The translations under genes were made by a program, and so were the position numbers. From UBA668 sp963720695 (lineage in GTDB: Bacteria > Actinomycetota > Acidimicrobiia > Acidimicrobiales > Ilumatobacteraceae): a stretch of 64,000 nt of DNA. The notes under the pieces were generated by a model, which was not told the origin of the DNA, ran no database searches, and worked only from the letters and a program-made list of their open reading frames with translations. This document shows positions 42,651 through 50,924 of this stretch, piece by piece; within the stretch, counting starts at the first letter, position 1; every line of letters begins with the position of its first letter. The stretch covers positions 186,001-250,000 of the forward strand of contig CAVRGG010000001.1 in assembly GCA_963720695.1 (NCBI GenBank), given 5' to 3'.

Positions 42651-43673
42651 ATGAGCGCCGTCACGCCGGGCATGGTCTGCAGTCACCACCACCTGTACTC
42701 GGCGCTGGCGCGCGGCATGCCCGCGCCACCGCAGCAGCCGTCGACGTTCATCGAGATCCTCGAGCAGATCTGGTGGCGACTCGACGTCGCCCTCGACGAC
42801 GAGATGATCCGCTGGAGCGCGATGCTCGGCGCGGTCGAGGCGCTGCAGTGCGGGACCACCGCGATCGTCGACCACCACGAGTCGCCGTCGGCCATCGAGG
42901 GCAGCCTGAGTCTGATCGCCGACGCGTGCGCCGAGGTGGGCGTGCGCACCAACCTTGCGTACGGCGTGACGGATCGTCACGGTCCCGACGGGGCGCGGCG
43001 GGGGCTGGAGGAGAACGAGCGGTTCCTTCGTGGCGGGGGTCGCGGGATGGTGGGTGTGCACGCGGCGTTCACCTGCAGCGACCACACCCTGCGGGCCGCT
43101 GCCGACCTCGCCGCCGATGTCGGTGTGGGTGTCCACATCCACGTGGCGGAGGGCCCTGACGACGCAAATGCGGGGGAGCGGCTCGAGGGACTCGCCCGTC
43201 CCGACTGGCATCTCGTCCACTGCGTCTTCCTCGATCGCGAACTCCCCGGCACGATCGCCCACAACCCGCGCAGCAACATGAACAACTCGGTGGGGTATGC
43301 GAGGCCGGCTGCTCGCTCGAACCCGATCGTGCTGGGCACCGACGGCATCGGCGCCGACATGTTGGAGGAGGCGCGCCTGGCCTATGCGCGACTCCGCGAG
43401 GACGATGTGAGCGCCTCCCCGGACGTCGTGTGGCAGTGGCTCGACAACGGGTACACGCTGTTCCCCGAGGCGCGCCACGACCTGGTCACGTGGAACTACC
43501 CGCATGCCGACAGCGCGTGGCACGTCGCGTTCACGCCGGGCATGCGGGCGCTCGACGTCACCCTCGACTCGGGTGAGGTGGTGCTGCGCGACGGCATGCC
43601 CACACGGGTCGACCTCGCCGAAGTCCGCGCCAAAGCCGCCGAGCAAGCCCAGCGCCTCTTCGCCCGCCTCTGA
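42651..43673 (+). CDS. SsnA-like amidohydrolase lacking the N-terminal sandwich
   Basis: The 340-residue protein matches SsnA, an aminohydrolase linked to selenium-dependent Mo hydroxylases: VCSHHHLYSALARGMPAPP (zinc ligands HxH at 12 and 14), FIEILEQIWWRLD, CGTTAIVDHHESPSAIEGSL, GVHIHVAEGPDDANA, IAHNPRSNMNNSVGYA and LGTDGIGADMLEEARLAY (catalytic Asp). SsnA is about 440 residues; here the first 60 or so, which build the N-terminal beta sandwich, are missing, and the upstream frame runs into the previous gene. TAGGTT (42637-42642) ends eight bases before the ATG. Its last codons lie inside a 64-bp repeat shared with the next gene. The reaction (deamination of a purine-like substrate) is inferred. 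Confidence 0.85.
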   Translation: MSAVTPGMVCSHHHLYSALARGMPAPPQQPSTFIEILEQIWWRLDVALDDEMIRWSAMLGAVEALQCGTTAIVDHHESPSAIEGSLSLIADACAEVGVRTNLAYGVTDRHGPDGARRGLEENERFLRGGGRGMVGVHAAFTCSDHTLRAAADLAADVGVGVHIHVAEGPDDANAGERLEGLARPDWHLVHCVFLDRELPGTIAHNPRSNMNNSVGYARPAARSNPIVLGTDGIGADMLEEARLAYARLREDDVSASPDVVWQWLDNGYTLFPEARHDLVTWNYPHADSAWHVAFTPGMRALDVTLDSGEVVLRDGMPTRVDLAEVRAKAAEQAQRLFARL

Positions 43674-43725
43674 CCCACGCCCGAGTTGAGGGTTACGGCG
43701 CCACCAGGTGGCGCCCTAACCCTCA
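43662..43725. repeat. Family B direct repeat containing a palindrome, copy 1
   Basis: 64 bases repeated at 44543-44606 with one mismatch. It begins with the last codons (Ala-Arg-Leu-stop) of the SsnA-like gene and includes the palindrome 43686-43726, arms TTGAGGGTTACGGCGCCACC around a single A, with one mismatch. It probably works as a terminator as well. Confidence 0.88.
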
Positions 43726-43801
43726 ACAGTCGACGATTCGGTGCCCACCCGCCCGAAGGAGGTGGCTGGACGGCCCGCCGCACGTCGGGCACGATGCACC
43801 T

Positions 43802-44554
43802 GTGCCGGAGGGACCGCAGGTATCAGGGGCGCCACCGGCGTGGTACGCCGATGGGAGCGGCGGACTTCGGTGGTGGGACGGATCCGGATGGACCGAACAT
43901 CGAGCGCTCCCGGTTCCTCCCGCGCGATCGAAGCCCTGGAAGCGTTGGGACCGGCGACTGGTGTTGGGCGTCGTGCTCCTGTGCTGTGCTGCCTCCGCAT
44001 TCCTGGCGGCCTTCATGGCCGTGTTCGGTGACCCGTTCCCGATCTCCCGGGTGGGGGTGATGTCGGGGCCCGGGGGAGTGGAGATCGTCAACGCCGTGTG
44101 TCCCGGTGAGCGGCTCGTCGAGATCACGTTGTCGCGCAGGACCGAGACGGGGCCCTACGACGAGCTCTGGCGCATCCGCGGTGACGTCGCGCTCCCCGAG
44201 CGACTCGTCCTCGGTTCGACCCCACCGGGCATGGAGACGATGACCCCACTCGACGGGGCCGTGTCGTCGGCGGAACCATTGTCACTCAAGGTCGTGACGA
44301 GTGAACTCGACAGCCCGTACAGCATGGAGTTCACCATGGCCGACGTTCCCGATGACGGAGTGTTGAGCTTCGACCATGAGTACCCGACCATCGAGTCGTT
44401 CGCCCACGCGGTGCTCGACGACACTCCCTGCGGAGATCCGTACTCCAAGAAAGGGCCCGGACACTTCGCAGGAATCATGGTCGCGATCGGTGGCGGACTC
44501 GCGCTGGTCGGCGCGACGCTCATCGTGTGGGCCCGTCGCCGGGCCCGCCTCTGA
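43802..44554 (+). CDS. DUF2510 membrane protein between direct repeats
   Basis: The 250-residue protein starts at a GTG and has an N-terminal DUF2510 segment, PPAWYADGSGGLRWWDGSGWTEH. It has a first membrane helix (about 52-73, VLGVVLLCCAASAFLAAFMAV), an extracytoplasmic middle with the single Cys pair VNAVCPGE and DDTPCGDP, and a second membrane helix near the C-terminus (GIMVAIGGGLALVGATLIVWA) followed by RRRARL. DUF2510 tags are common in actinobacterial membrane proteins and their role is not known. CACGAT ends six bases before the GTG. It is flanked on both sides by copies of a 64-bp repeat that includes its own stop codon, so it may be a recent insertion. Confidence 0.82.
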   Translation: MPEGPQVSGAPPAWYADGSGGLRWWDGSGWTEHRALPVPPARSKPWKRWDRRLVLGVVLLCCAASAFLAAFMAVFGDPFPISRVGVMSGPGGVEIVNAVCPGERLVEITLSRRTETGPYDELWRIRGDVALPERLVLGSTPPGMETMTPLDGAVSSAEPLSLKVVTSELDSPYSMEFTMADVPDDGVLSFDHEYPTIESFAHAVLDDTPCGDPYSKKGPGHFAGIMVAIGGGLALVGATLIVWARRRARL

Positions 44555-44606
44555 CCCACGCCCGAGTTGAGGGTTACGGCGCCACCAGGTGGCGCCGTAA
44601 CCCTCA
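44543..44606. repeat. Family B direct repeat containing a palindrome, copy 2
   Basis: The second copy of the 64-bp repeat, offset by exactly 881 bases. It begins with the Ala-Arg-Leu-stop codons of the DUF2510 gene and includes a perfect 19+1+19 palindrome (44568-44606). It ends eight bases before the convergent DinB-like gene. Confidence 0.88.
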
Positions 44607-44614
44607 CGTCTGGG

Positions 44615-45328
44615 TCAGTGGGCGGCGAGGATCTCGAGGTCGCGGCGGGCGTACCGGTTGTGCCAGAAGGCTTCCTCGAAGACGGTGAAGAGGCATTCCT
44701 GGATCGGGTTGGTGCCGTTCTCGAGGATCTCGACGGGTGTGGTGAAGTCGGCGGCGGTCACCCCGACGACGTAGTCGCGAACCTTCTGCATGCGATCCTC
44801 GAACACGGCGAGTGCCTCGTCGACGGTCGGGGCACTCGCGTAGTCCAGCCCCGGGAACGGGAAGTCGACCGATCCGGTGTTGGGCAGACCACTCGGGTGG
44901 AACGCCTCGCCGAGCACCGGAACGGTGAACCACTTGTCGATGGCGAAGACGACGTGGCGCAGCGTCTGCACGAACGAGAACTCACCGTCGACCGACTCGT
45001 CGAGTGCGGCATCGGGAAGTGTGCGGGCCATGGCGATCGTCGACGCCCAGGCGGCGTCAACCCCCGCAGAGGCCGCCCGCGCACCTTCGGGATCGGTAGG
45101 ACGGATCATGTTCCGCAGCGGGTACCACGGGTCGCGCTCGTTCACGTAAGCAGTGACATCGACGCCGTTGATGACGAAGCGATCGATCTGGGCGTCGATG
45201 TCGACGTTCACCATCAAGGCGTGGCCGACGACGAGGTCCGTGAGGTTGACGTCACGGAACATCGCGCCGCTGAGGTCTGCACCCCAGAACACGGCTCCTG
45301 CGAGGTCTCCTTCGAACTCTTCCGGCAT
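44615..45328 (-). CDS. DinB-like protein with N-terminal pentapeptide repeats
   Basis: The 237-residue protein starts after a canonical AGGAGG. Residues about 8-35 (LAGAVFWGADLSGAMFRDVNLTDLVV) follow the A(D/N)LXX pentapeptide rule, then a DinB-type four-helix domain follows: SFVQTLRHVVFAIDKWFTVPVLG and later ECLFTVFEEAFWHNRYARRDLEIL. His residues in LRHVVF and AFWHNRYARRD fit the DinB metal triad. DinB-fold proteins often bind metal and low-molecular-weight thiols. The mix of pentapeptide and DinB parts is characteristic of an actinobacterial subgroup, but the function is unknown. It diverges from the LLM oxidoreductase gene. Confidence 0.85.
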   Translation of the reverse strand: MPEEFEGDLAGAVFWGADLSGAMFRDVNLTDLVVGHALMVNVDIDAQIDRFVINGVDVTAYVNERDPWYPLRNMIRPTDPEGARAASAGVDAAWASTIAMARTLPDAALDESVDGEFSFVQTLRHVVFAIDKWFTVPVLGEAFHPSGLPNTGSVDFPFPGLDYASAPTVDEALAVFEDRMQKVRDYVVGVTAADFTTPVEILENGTNPIQECLFTVFEEAFWHNRYARRDLEILAAH

Positions 45329-45420
45329 TGCGTTCCTCCTGTGTCGTGCTGCCTCGCCGTGCAGTCTTGCCGACGAGTGCGGCCCGCGTGAGCAAATCGT
45401 CGACGCACTAACGTGAGCGC

Positions 45421-46410
45421 ATGGACACGCCCGTCGCGCTCTACCTCCAGGATGCCCACCCGATTCGGGAAGGAATGGAGATCGCGCAGTACGCCGAGGC
45501 GAAGGGCTTCCACGCCGTGTGGCAGGCGGAGAGCCGGCTGGTCCGCGAAGCGACGGTGCCGATGGCCGCGTTCGCCAGCGTCACCGAGCGGATCAAGGTG
45601 GGCTCCGGGGTGGTCGACTGCTGGAGCCGAAACCCGGCCCGGCTCGCCGCCACGTTCAGCACGCTCGACGACCTCGCGCCGGGGCGGGTCATCCTCGGCA
45701 TCGGTGCGTGGTGGGACCCGCTGGCGCAGAAGGTCGGCATCGACCGCTCCCGGCCACTCACCGCGATGCGCGAGATCGTGACCGTGGTGCGGGCGCTGCT
45801 CCACAACGAGACCGTCACCTTCGACGGCAGCTACGTCCACCTCGACGGTGTCGAGCTCGACTACGTGTACCAGGAGCGCCGCCCGAAGGACGTGCCGATC
45901 TACATCGGGGCCACCGGCATGCAGATGATGGAGCTCACCGGCGAGATCGCCGACGGGGTCGTGCTCAACTACCTCGTCTCGCCGGACTACAACCAGCGGG
46001 CCATCGAGGCGCTCGAGCGTGGGGCCGCGAAGGCCGGGCGCACGCTCGCCGACATCGATCGGCCACAACTGGTCGTGTGCTCGGTGCACGAGGACCGGGC
46101 GACGGCGCTCGACATGGCCCGCATGATGGTCACCCAGTACCTGGGCCAGCAGCCGCACATCATGAAGGCCTCCGGCGTGCCGCAATCGCTCCTCGACCGG
46201 GTGGGCGAGGTGCTCACGTGGCCGGCCACGCACGAACAGGTCGAGGCCGCCAGTGCGCTGGTCCCCGACGAGATCGTCCAGATGCTCACCGCCAGCGGGA
46301 CACCGGCCGAGGCCAAGGCGAAGGTGCAGGAGTACATCGACCATGGATGCACCTGTCCGATCCTGTATCCGCTCGGCGACGTGAAGGCGATGATCGACGC
46401 CTTCTCGTGA
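45421..46410 (+). CDS. LLM class (F420-dependent) oxidoreductase
   Basis: The 329-residue protein is a luciferase-like TIM barrel: EIAQYAEAKGFHAVWQAESRL, the conserved VGSGVVDCWSRNPARLAATFSTLDDLAPGRVILGIGAWW, then a KDVPIYIGATG segment. These match the 5,10-methylenetetrahydromethanopterin reductase-like family, most of whose actinobacterial members use coenzyme F420. cofC in the same window makes that cofactor likely. TAACGT (45409-45414) ends six bases before the ATG, so the transcript is probably leaderless. The C-terminal PAEAKAKVQEYIDHGCTCPILYPLGD is family-typical. The hydride acceptor is unknown. Confidence 0.92.
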   Translation: MDTPVALYLQDAHPIREGMEIAQYAEAKGFHAVWQAESRLVREATVPMAAFASVTERIKVGSGVVDCWSRNPARLAATFSTLDDLAPGRVILGIGAWWDPLAQKVGIDRSRPLTAMREIVTVVRALLHNETVTFDGSYVHLDGVELDYVYQERRPKDVPIYIGATGMQMMELTGEIADGVVLNYLVSPDYNQRAIEALERGAAKAGRTLADIDRPQLVVCSVHEDRATALDMARMMVTQYLGQQPHIMKASGVPQSLLDRVGEVLTWPATHEQVEAASALVPDEIVQMLTASGTPAEAKAKVQEYIDHGCTCPILYPLGDVKAMIDAFS

Positions 46411-46538
46411 TGCCGGCGCGTGACCACGGTCATACCTAGACGTCGCGGGGTACCTAGGGGCGGAAATACGTCGTTCGTCGGATGTGGCAGCGCGGGTCGA
46501 AGCGCACACTGGAGACATCCCCGAGAAAGACCCCCGCC

Positions 46539-46733
46539 ATGTTTCCTGACCTGCTCCGCTCCGATCTCAAGTCCTCCCGCCAGCACGAACTCCTCGACAC
46601 CGCCGAGCGTCGTCATCGTCTGCTGCGCCCCTCCATGGTCGCCCGTGCGTTCTCGCTCTGCCGAGGCGCCACGGTCCACGCTCTGCCGACACCTTCTGAC
46701 CAACCCTCCCCGGACGTCGCTCGTGTCGCATGA
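46539..46733 (+). CDS. Possible small basic protein upstream of the LuxR-type gene
   Basis: A 64-residue frame starts at an ATG after the purine-rich gagaaaga. The N-terminal half (MFPDLLRSDLKSSRQHELLD, then TAERRHRLLRP) reads as a charged amphipathic helix, like the short actinobacterial peptides with HELL-x-x-AERxRL motifs. The C-terminal half is less protein-like. CACACT (46507-46512) followed by a 26-base leader could serve as promoter. The gap between the LLM gene and the LuxR gene is otherwise empty. Real expression is uncertain. Confidence 0.45.
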   Translation: MFPDLLRSDLKSSRQHELLDTAERRHRLLRPSMVARAFSLCRGATVHALPTPSDQPSPDVARVA

Positions 46734-46802
46734 GCAGGCCCCCCACGGTCCGGTCGGCTGCCTCCGCCGGACCGTGGAGCGGCCGCCAGTAACGTGAACC
46801 CC

Positions 46803-49526
46803 ATGCTGCGCGGCCGAACCGGACTCTCCCCGGTGATGATCGGTCGCCATCCTGCGCTCAGCCGGTTGGTGGGATTGGTCGAGGTCGCGGAGATCGCCTC
46901 CGGCGACGGTCCCGAGATCGCGCTGGTGTCCGGCGAAGCGGGGATCGGCAAGACCCGCTTGCTCCGTGAGTTCATCGACGGGTTGCCCGCCGACGTCACG
47001 GTCCTGACGGCGCAGGCCCAGCCCGGTTCGATGGGTCGCCCGTTCGACGTCGTCGGCCAGCTGGCGGTCGACGAGGATGATGCGGATGCGGGAGTCAGCG
47101 CCGGTCGTGTCGTCGAAGCCGCGGTGGCCAAGGGCCGCACCCTGCTCGTCGTCGAGGACCTCCACTGGGCCGACGCCGACAGTGTCCACTTCGTGGAACA
47201 GATGAGCATGCGGCCGTGGCCGCAGCTGGTCATCGTCGGCACCTATCGCGGCAACGACCTGTCCCGCAAGGCGCCAGGCGGTGAGCTCGTGCTGCGCCTC
47301 GAGCGTCAGCACAACGTCGAGCAGATCCGTCTCGAACGCCTCGACCGCGGCGAAGTCGCGGCCATGCTCGGAGCGATCGGCGGTGGCTCCGCCACGTCGG
47401 GCGCGGTGGAAGCCGTGTACCGCCGCAGCGGCGGCATCCCGTTCGTGGTCGAGGAACTCGTGCGGTGCTGCGGGCCCGACGCATGCATCGACGATCTGAA
47501 GTCCGCGCAGCTCCCGTGGTCGCTCGACGAGGCCGTTCGCCAGCAGCTCGCCGGGCTCTCGGCCGACGAGCGCCGGGTGGTCGACGCGCTGGCCGTCTTC
47601 GGAGATCCGGCACCGTTCGACGTGCTGCTGCCGGTGTGCGAGCTCGACGACGCACGGCTGCTGTCGGCGCTGCGCACGCTGGTCGCACAGGGCATCGTCG
47701 TCGAACCGGCCGACGACACGTTCTGGTTCGCCCATGCGCTCGTCGCCGACGCGGTCCACCAGCAGTTGCTCGGCCGCGAGCGCCGCCGTCTGCACGAGCG
47801 CTCGTTCGCCGCGCTCCGCTCGATGAGCGAGCCCGACCACGCGGCGATGGCGCGGCATGCACTCGGCGCCGGCCAGTTCGAGCTGATCCCGTCGATCGCC
47901 CGTGAAGGTGCTCGCCGTTACCTCGACCGGGGTGCGTCGTTCCAGGCGCTGCGGCTGGCCAGCGAGGCTCTTGCAGAGGCACCCAACGACCCCGAGCTGC
48001 TCTCGGTGGCCACCGACGCCGCGTGGCGGTTGGAGTACGGCACGGAGGCGCTGGCGTACGCGCAGCAGTGGCAGGCCAACGCGGTCACCGACCTCGACCG
48101 TGTGGAGTCGATGCGGTTCGTCGCCCGCCTGCACCATGAATTGCTCGACGCCGAGCAGCGCGACCACGCGCTCCACGACCTCGAGGTCTTCACCGAGTCG
48201 CTCCCGCAGGGCATGGCCCGCGGTCGCGGAGAGGGAGCGGTGGCGCAGTTGCACATGCTCTCGTCACGCGGCGAGCTCGCCGTGATGTGGGCCGACCGTG
48301 CCCTGGCCGACGCGCGCCGCAACGGCGACGAGTGGTTGGAGGCCCAAGCATCGGTCGAGCGGGCGTCCGCCTACGAACACGGCGGCCGTGAGGAGACCGA
48401 GCGCGAGCTCCTCGAGGCGCGCGAGCTCGCCCGCCGCGTCGGTGACGGCGTGCTCGAGTGCCGGTCCTTGAACAACCTGCTCGGCGTCGTCACGCCCCAC
48501 GGACCGCGTGGCGAGTGGGCCCGGGACGAGCTGCGCGAGGCGTCGGCCCGCTGCGGGCTCGACAAGCTCGGTGCCGGAATGCTGGCGATGTGGGAGGCAG
48601 AGGCCGCGCTGGCCCGCGGCGACATGCGGGTCATGCGCCGATCGCTGGCCGAGGCCAGTCAGTACTGGAGCCCGGACACCAGCGAGTACGCCCACTACCA
48701 GGCGCAGATCGCGCAGCTGCGCATCGAGGAAGGTCTCGTCGAGGCCGCGTTCGCGGCGGCCGACAGCGCACATGCGTGCATCGGGCAGCACGTGAGGGAT
48801 CACGTCAGCGAGATCCCCGTGCGGCTGATCGGACACGCGTTGGCGGGCCAGAGGGTCGAGGCGGAGCAGATGTTCGACGAGCTGCTCACGCTGCCCGTGG
48901 TGCCCGACTCGTCGCGGTCGTTGTGGTTCATGATGCAGGTCGTCCACTCCAGTCTGCAGGTAGGTGTGCCGGTCGGCCGTGTGCGCAGCGAGTTCGTCGA
49001 GGGCTGGGTACGACCTCACGCGTCGCACGAGTTCGTCCTCCGTCACGTCGAGGGGTTGCTGCGGATGGCCGAGGGCGACATGGCCGGCGCCGTCGATGCA
49101 CTGGCCGGCGTGCTCGCCTCTCCCGACCCGTCGTTGTACGTGCCGATGATCGGTTCGCTGCGCACCGCTCACGCTGCTGCGTTGCTCGCCGTCGGCCAGC
49201 GATCCGCGGCGCTCGCCGCCGCGCAGGCCGCGGTGGCCGAGCTCGCGTCCTGGCCGGGGTGGCGCCGAGACCGCGCCGAGGCGCTCGTGCGGAGGCTGGA
49301 GGGCAGCGGTGCCCGTGCCGACGGCGAGCTCACCGCCCGAGAGCGCGAGGTCGCCGCGCTGATCGCGGAGGGGCTCACCAACAGCCAACTCGCCGAGCGG
49401 TTGTACATCTCCCCGAAGACGGCGGCGGTGCACGTGTCGAACATCCTCATGAAGCTGGGCCTCTCGGGCCGCGCCGAGGTCGCCGCCTGGGCCGTGCGCC
49501 ATGGCGTGGTCCTCCAACCGGGGTGA
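46803..49526 (+). CDS. LuxR-family ATP-binding transcriptional regulator (LAL-like)
   Basis: The 907-residue regulator has an N-terminal STAND-type AAA domain with Walker A SGEAGIGKTR (residues 43-52) and Walker B LLVVEDLHWAD. A long helical TPR-like middle follows. The C-terminal LuxR helix-turn-helix reads LTAREREVAALIAEGLTNSQLAERLYISPKTAAVHVSNILMKLGL. Such large regulators activate genes when an unknown ligand binds the middle part. TAACGT (46790-46795) ends seven bases before the ATG at 46803; the GTG at 46794 falls inside this -10, so I reject it. Target genes are not evident. Confidence 0.92.
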   Translation: MLRGRTGLSPVMIGRHPALSRLVGLVEVAEIASGDGPEIALVSGEAGIGKTRLLREFIDGLPADVTVLTAQAQPGSMGRPFDVVGQLAVDEDDADAGVSAGRVVEAAVAKGRTLLVVEDLHWADADSVHFVEQMSMRPWPQLVIVGTYRGNDLSRKAPGGELVLRLERQHNVEQIRLERLDRGEVAAMLGAIGGGSATSGAVEAVYRRSGGIPFVVEELVRCCGPDACIDDLKSAQLPWSLDEAVRQQLAGLSADERRVVDALAVFGDPAPFDVLLPVCELDDARLLSALRTLVAQGIVVEPADDTFWFAHALVADAVHQQLLGRERRRLHERSFAALRSMSEPDHAAMARHALGAGQFELIPSIAREGARRYLDRGASFQALRLASEALAEAPNDPELLSVATDAAWRLEYGTEALAYAQQWQANAVTDLDRVESMRFVARLHHELLDAEQRDHALHDLEVFTESLPQGMARGRGEGAVAQLHMLSSRGELAVMWADRALADARRNGDEWLEAQASVERASAYEHGGREETERELLEARELARRVGDGVLECRSLNNLLGVVTPHGPRGEWARDELREASARCGLDKLGAGMLAMWEAEAALARGDMRVMRRSLAEASQYWSPDTSEYAHYQAQIAQLRIEEGLVEAAFAAADSAHACIGQHVRDHVSEIPVRLIGHALAGQRVEAEQMFDELLTLPVVPDSSRSLWFMMQVVHSSLQVGVPVGRVRSEFVEGWVRPHASHEFVLRHVEGLLRMAEGDMAGAVDALAGVLASPDPSLYVPMIGSLRTAHAAALLAVGQRSAALAAAQAAVAELASWPGWRRDRAEALVRRLEGSGARADGELTAREREVAALIAEGLTNSQLAERLYISPKTAAVHVSNILMKLGLSGRAEVAAWAVRHGVVLQPG

Positions 49527-49570
49527 GTGCCGGGCTTCGTCGCAGCCCGTGACCCCACTACGCTGGCGAC

Positions 49571-50026
49571 ATGGGTCAGCAGATCGCCGTCGTCGCCAAG
49601 CCGAGCTTCACTCCGGGAGTCATCCGGTACGAAGCCAACCGCAATCTCACCGGCATGGGCCACGAGTCGTTCACGTCGGTCGCGCAGGCCGTCGGCCCTC
49701 GCCCCGCGGCGGCGCTCGCCCGCCAACTCCTCGGGACCGGTCAGGTCGATCGCGTCCACGTGTTCGGGAACATGATCACCGTCGATCTCGCCAAGGGACA
49801 TGCCGGTGACGGTCTCGACGACGTCGTCCGTGATCTGTACCAGTACTGGAAGCCGGGGATGGCTCCGCCCAGTTTCGAGGACCTCGTGCCGGAGGCGAGC
49901 GCCGATGCGGCCGCCTCGCCGGCGGCCGAGGGTGGATCGACCGAGAGTGAGTACACCCGGCGCGTGCCGGCGGTGTTGGTGGAGCGCAGCCAGGCGGCAC
50001 TCGCCAAGTGGAAGGCCAATCACTGA
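49571..50026 (+). CDS. Nfu N-terminal domain-like protein
   Basis: The 151-residue protein resembles the N-terminal domain of Nfu/NifU-type iron-sulfur scaffolds: FTPGVIRYEANRNLTGMGHESF, then AAALARQLLGTGQVDRVHVFGNMITVDLAKG, i.e. the position where Nfu-N has SPLA-x-LF and VFITVTK. It lacks the C-terminal CxxC scaffold domain, so it would not hold a cluster itself. The tail (about 115-150) is Ala/Glu-rich and ends in a helix. TACGCT (49559-49564) ends six bases before the ATG. Its role is unknown; the neighbours give no hint. Confidence 0.68.
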   Translation: MGQQIAVVAKPSFTPGVIRYEANRNLTGMGHESFTSVAQAVGPRPAAALARQLLGTGQVDRVHVFGNMITVDLAKGHAGDGLDDVVRDLYQYWKPGMAPPSFEDLVPEASADAAASPAAEGGSTESEYTRRVPAVLVERSQAALAKWKANH

Positions 50027-50080
50027 GAAATCGTCCGGCTGCGTTGTGCTGCCATGGACGATGGGTCATACGGTTGCGCA

Positions 50081-50908
50081 GTGAGCGACGCCGACCTCAC
50101 CCTGCAGGAAGCCGCGGAGCTGCTGGGGGTGCACTACATGACCGCCTACCGCTACGTGCGGCTGGGCGTGCTGCCCGCCGAGAAGGTCGGTGGCACGTGG
50201 CGGGTCACGGCTGCCGATGTGCACGCGTTCCGCGACCAGCCACCGCCGGTCGTCGGTGGCTCACGACGCAGGGCGCCGTGGGCGGCGCGGCTCGAGGCGC
50301 GCCTCGTCGCCGGTGACGGGCGGGGCGCGTGGGGTGTGATCGAGGCCGCGCTGGCGGCCGGCACCGAGCTCGACGAGATCTACCTGGACGTGATCGCGCC
50401 GGCGATGCGCAGCATCGGCGATCGGTGGCAGGCGGGTGACATTGACATCTCCGTCGAGCACCGTGCCACGGGCATCACGTTCCGACTGCTGGGACGCCTC
50501 GGTCCCCGCTTCGCTCGTCGCGGACGAACGCGCGGCACGGTGATGGTCGGCGCGCCAGCGGGGGAGCGGCACTCGCTCCCCGTGGCGATGCTGGCCGACC
50601 TCCTCCGCGGTGAGGGGTGGGAGGTGTCCGACATCGGCGCCGACATGCCGGCGGAGTCGTTCGTCCACGCCGCGCTGGACACGTCCGACCTGATCGCCAT
50701 CGGTGTCTCGGTCACGGCCGAGGAGAGCCTTCCCGCGGCGGCAGAGGTGCTCGCCGCGCTGGGCTCGTCGATGGCGGGGACCTATCTCGTCGTCGGCGGT
50801 CCCGCGGTCGAGGGCCTGACACACGCGCAGTCCCTCGGCGCCCACGGCTGGGCACCCTCCGCGCACGAGTTCGCGACGTTGCTGAGCACCTCGATCGTCA
50901 CCGACTGA
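50081..50908 (+). CDS. CarH-like cobalamin-binding regulator with an excisionase-type HTH
   Basis: The 275-residue protein has an N-terminal excisionase/MerR-like HTH (LTLQEAAELLGVHYMTAYRYVRLG, then EKVGGTWRVTAADVHAF). The B12-binding four-helix bundle carries DRWQAGDIDISVEHRATGI, i.e. W-x9-EH as in the AdoCbl photoreceptors CarH and LitR. The B12-binding Rossmann domain has GERHSLPVAML, in the place of the lower-axial His motif (E/D-x-H-x-x-G), and VSDIGADMPAES. CarH proteins repress carotenoid genes in the dark and release DNA in light. TACGGT (50069-50074) ends six bases before the GTG at 50081. No carotenoid gene is in the window, so the target is unknown. Confidence 0.85.
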   Translation: MSDADLTLQEAAELLGVHYMTAYRYVRLGVLPAEKVGGTWRVTAADVHAFRDQPPPVVGGSRRRAPWAARLEARLVAGDGRGAWGVIEAALAAGTELDEIYLDVIAPAMRSIGDRWQAGDIDISVEHRATGITFRLLGRLGPRFARRGRTRGTVMVGAPAGERHSLPVAMLADLLRGEGWEVSDIGADMPAESFVHAALDTSDLIAIGVSVTAEESLPAAAEVLAALGSSMAGTYLVVGGPAVEGLTHAQSLGAHGWAPSAHEFATLLSTSIVTD

Positions 50909-50924
50909 GTCACGACCCAGAGGG

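Noticed and set aside
46794..46796. GTG as the start of the LuxR-type regulator
   Set aside because: It lies inside the likely -10 hexamer TAACGT. The ATG at 46803 has the usual seven-base distance.
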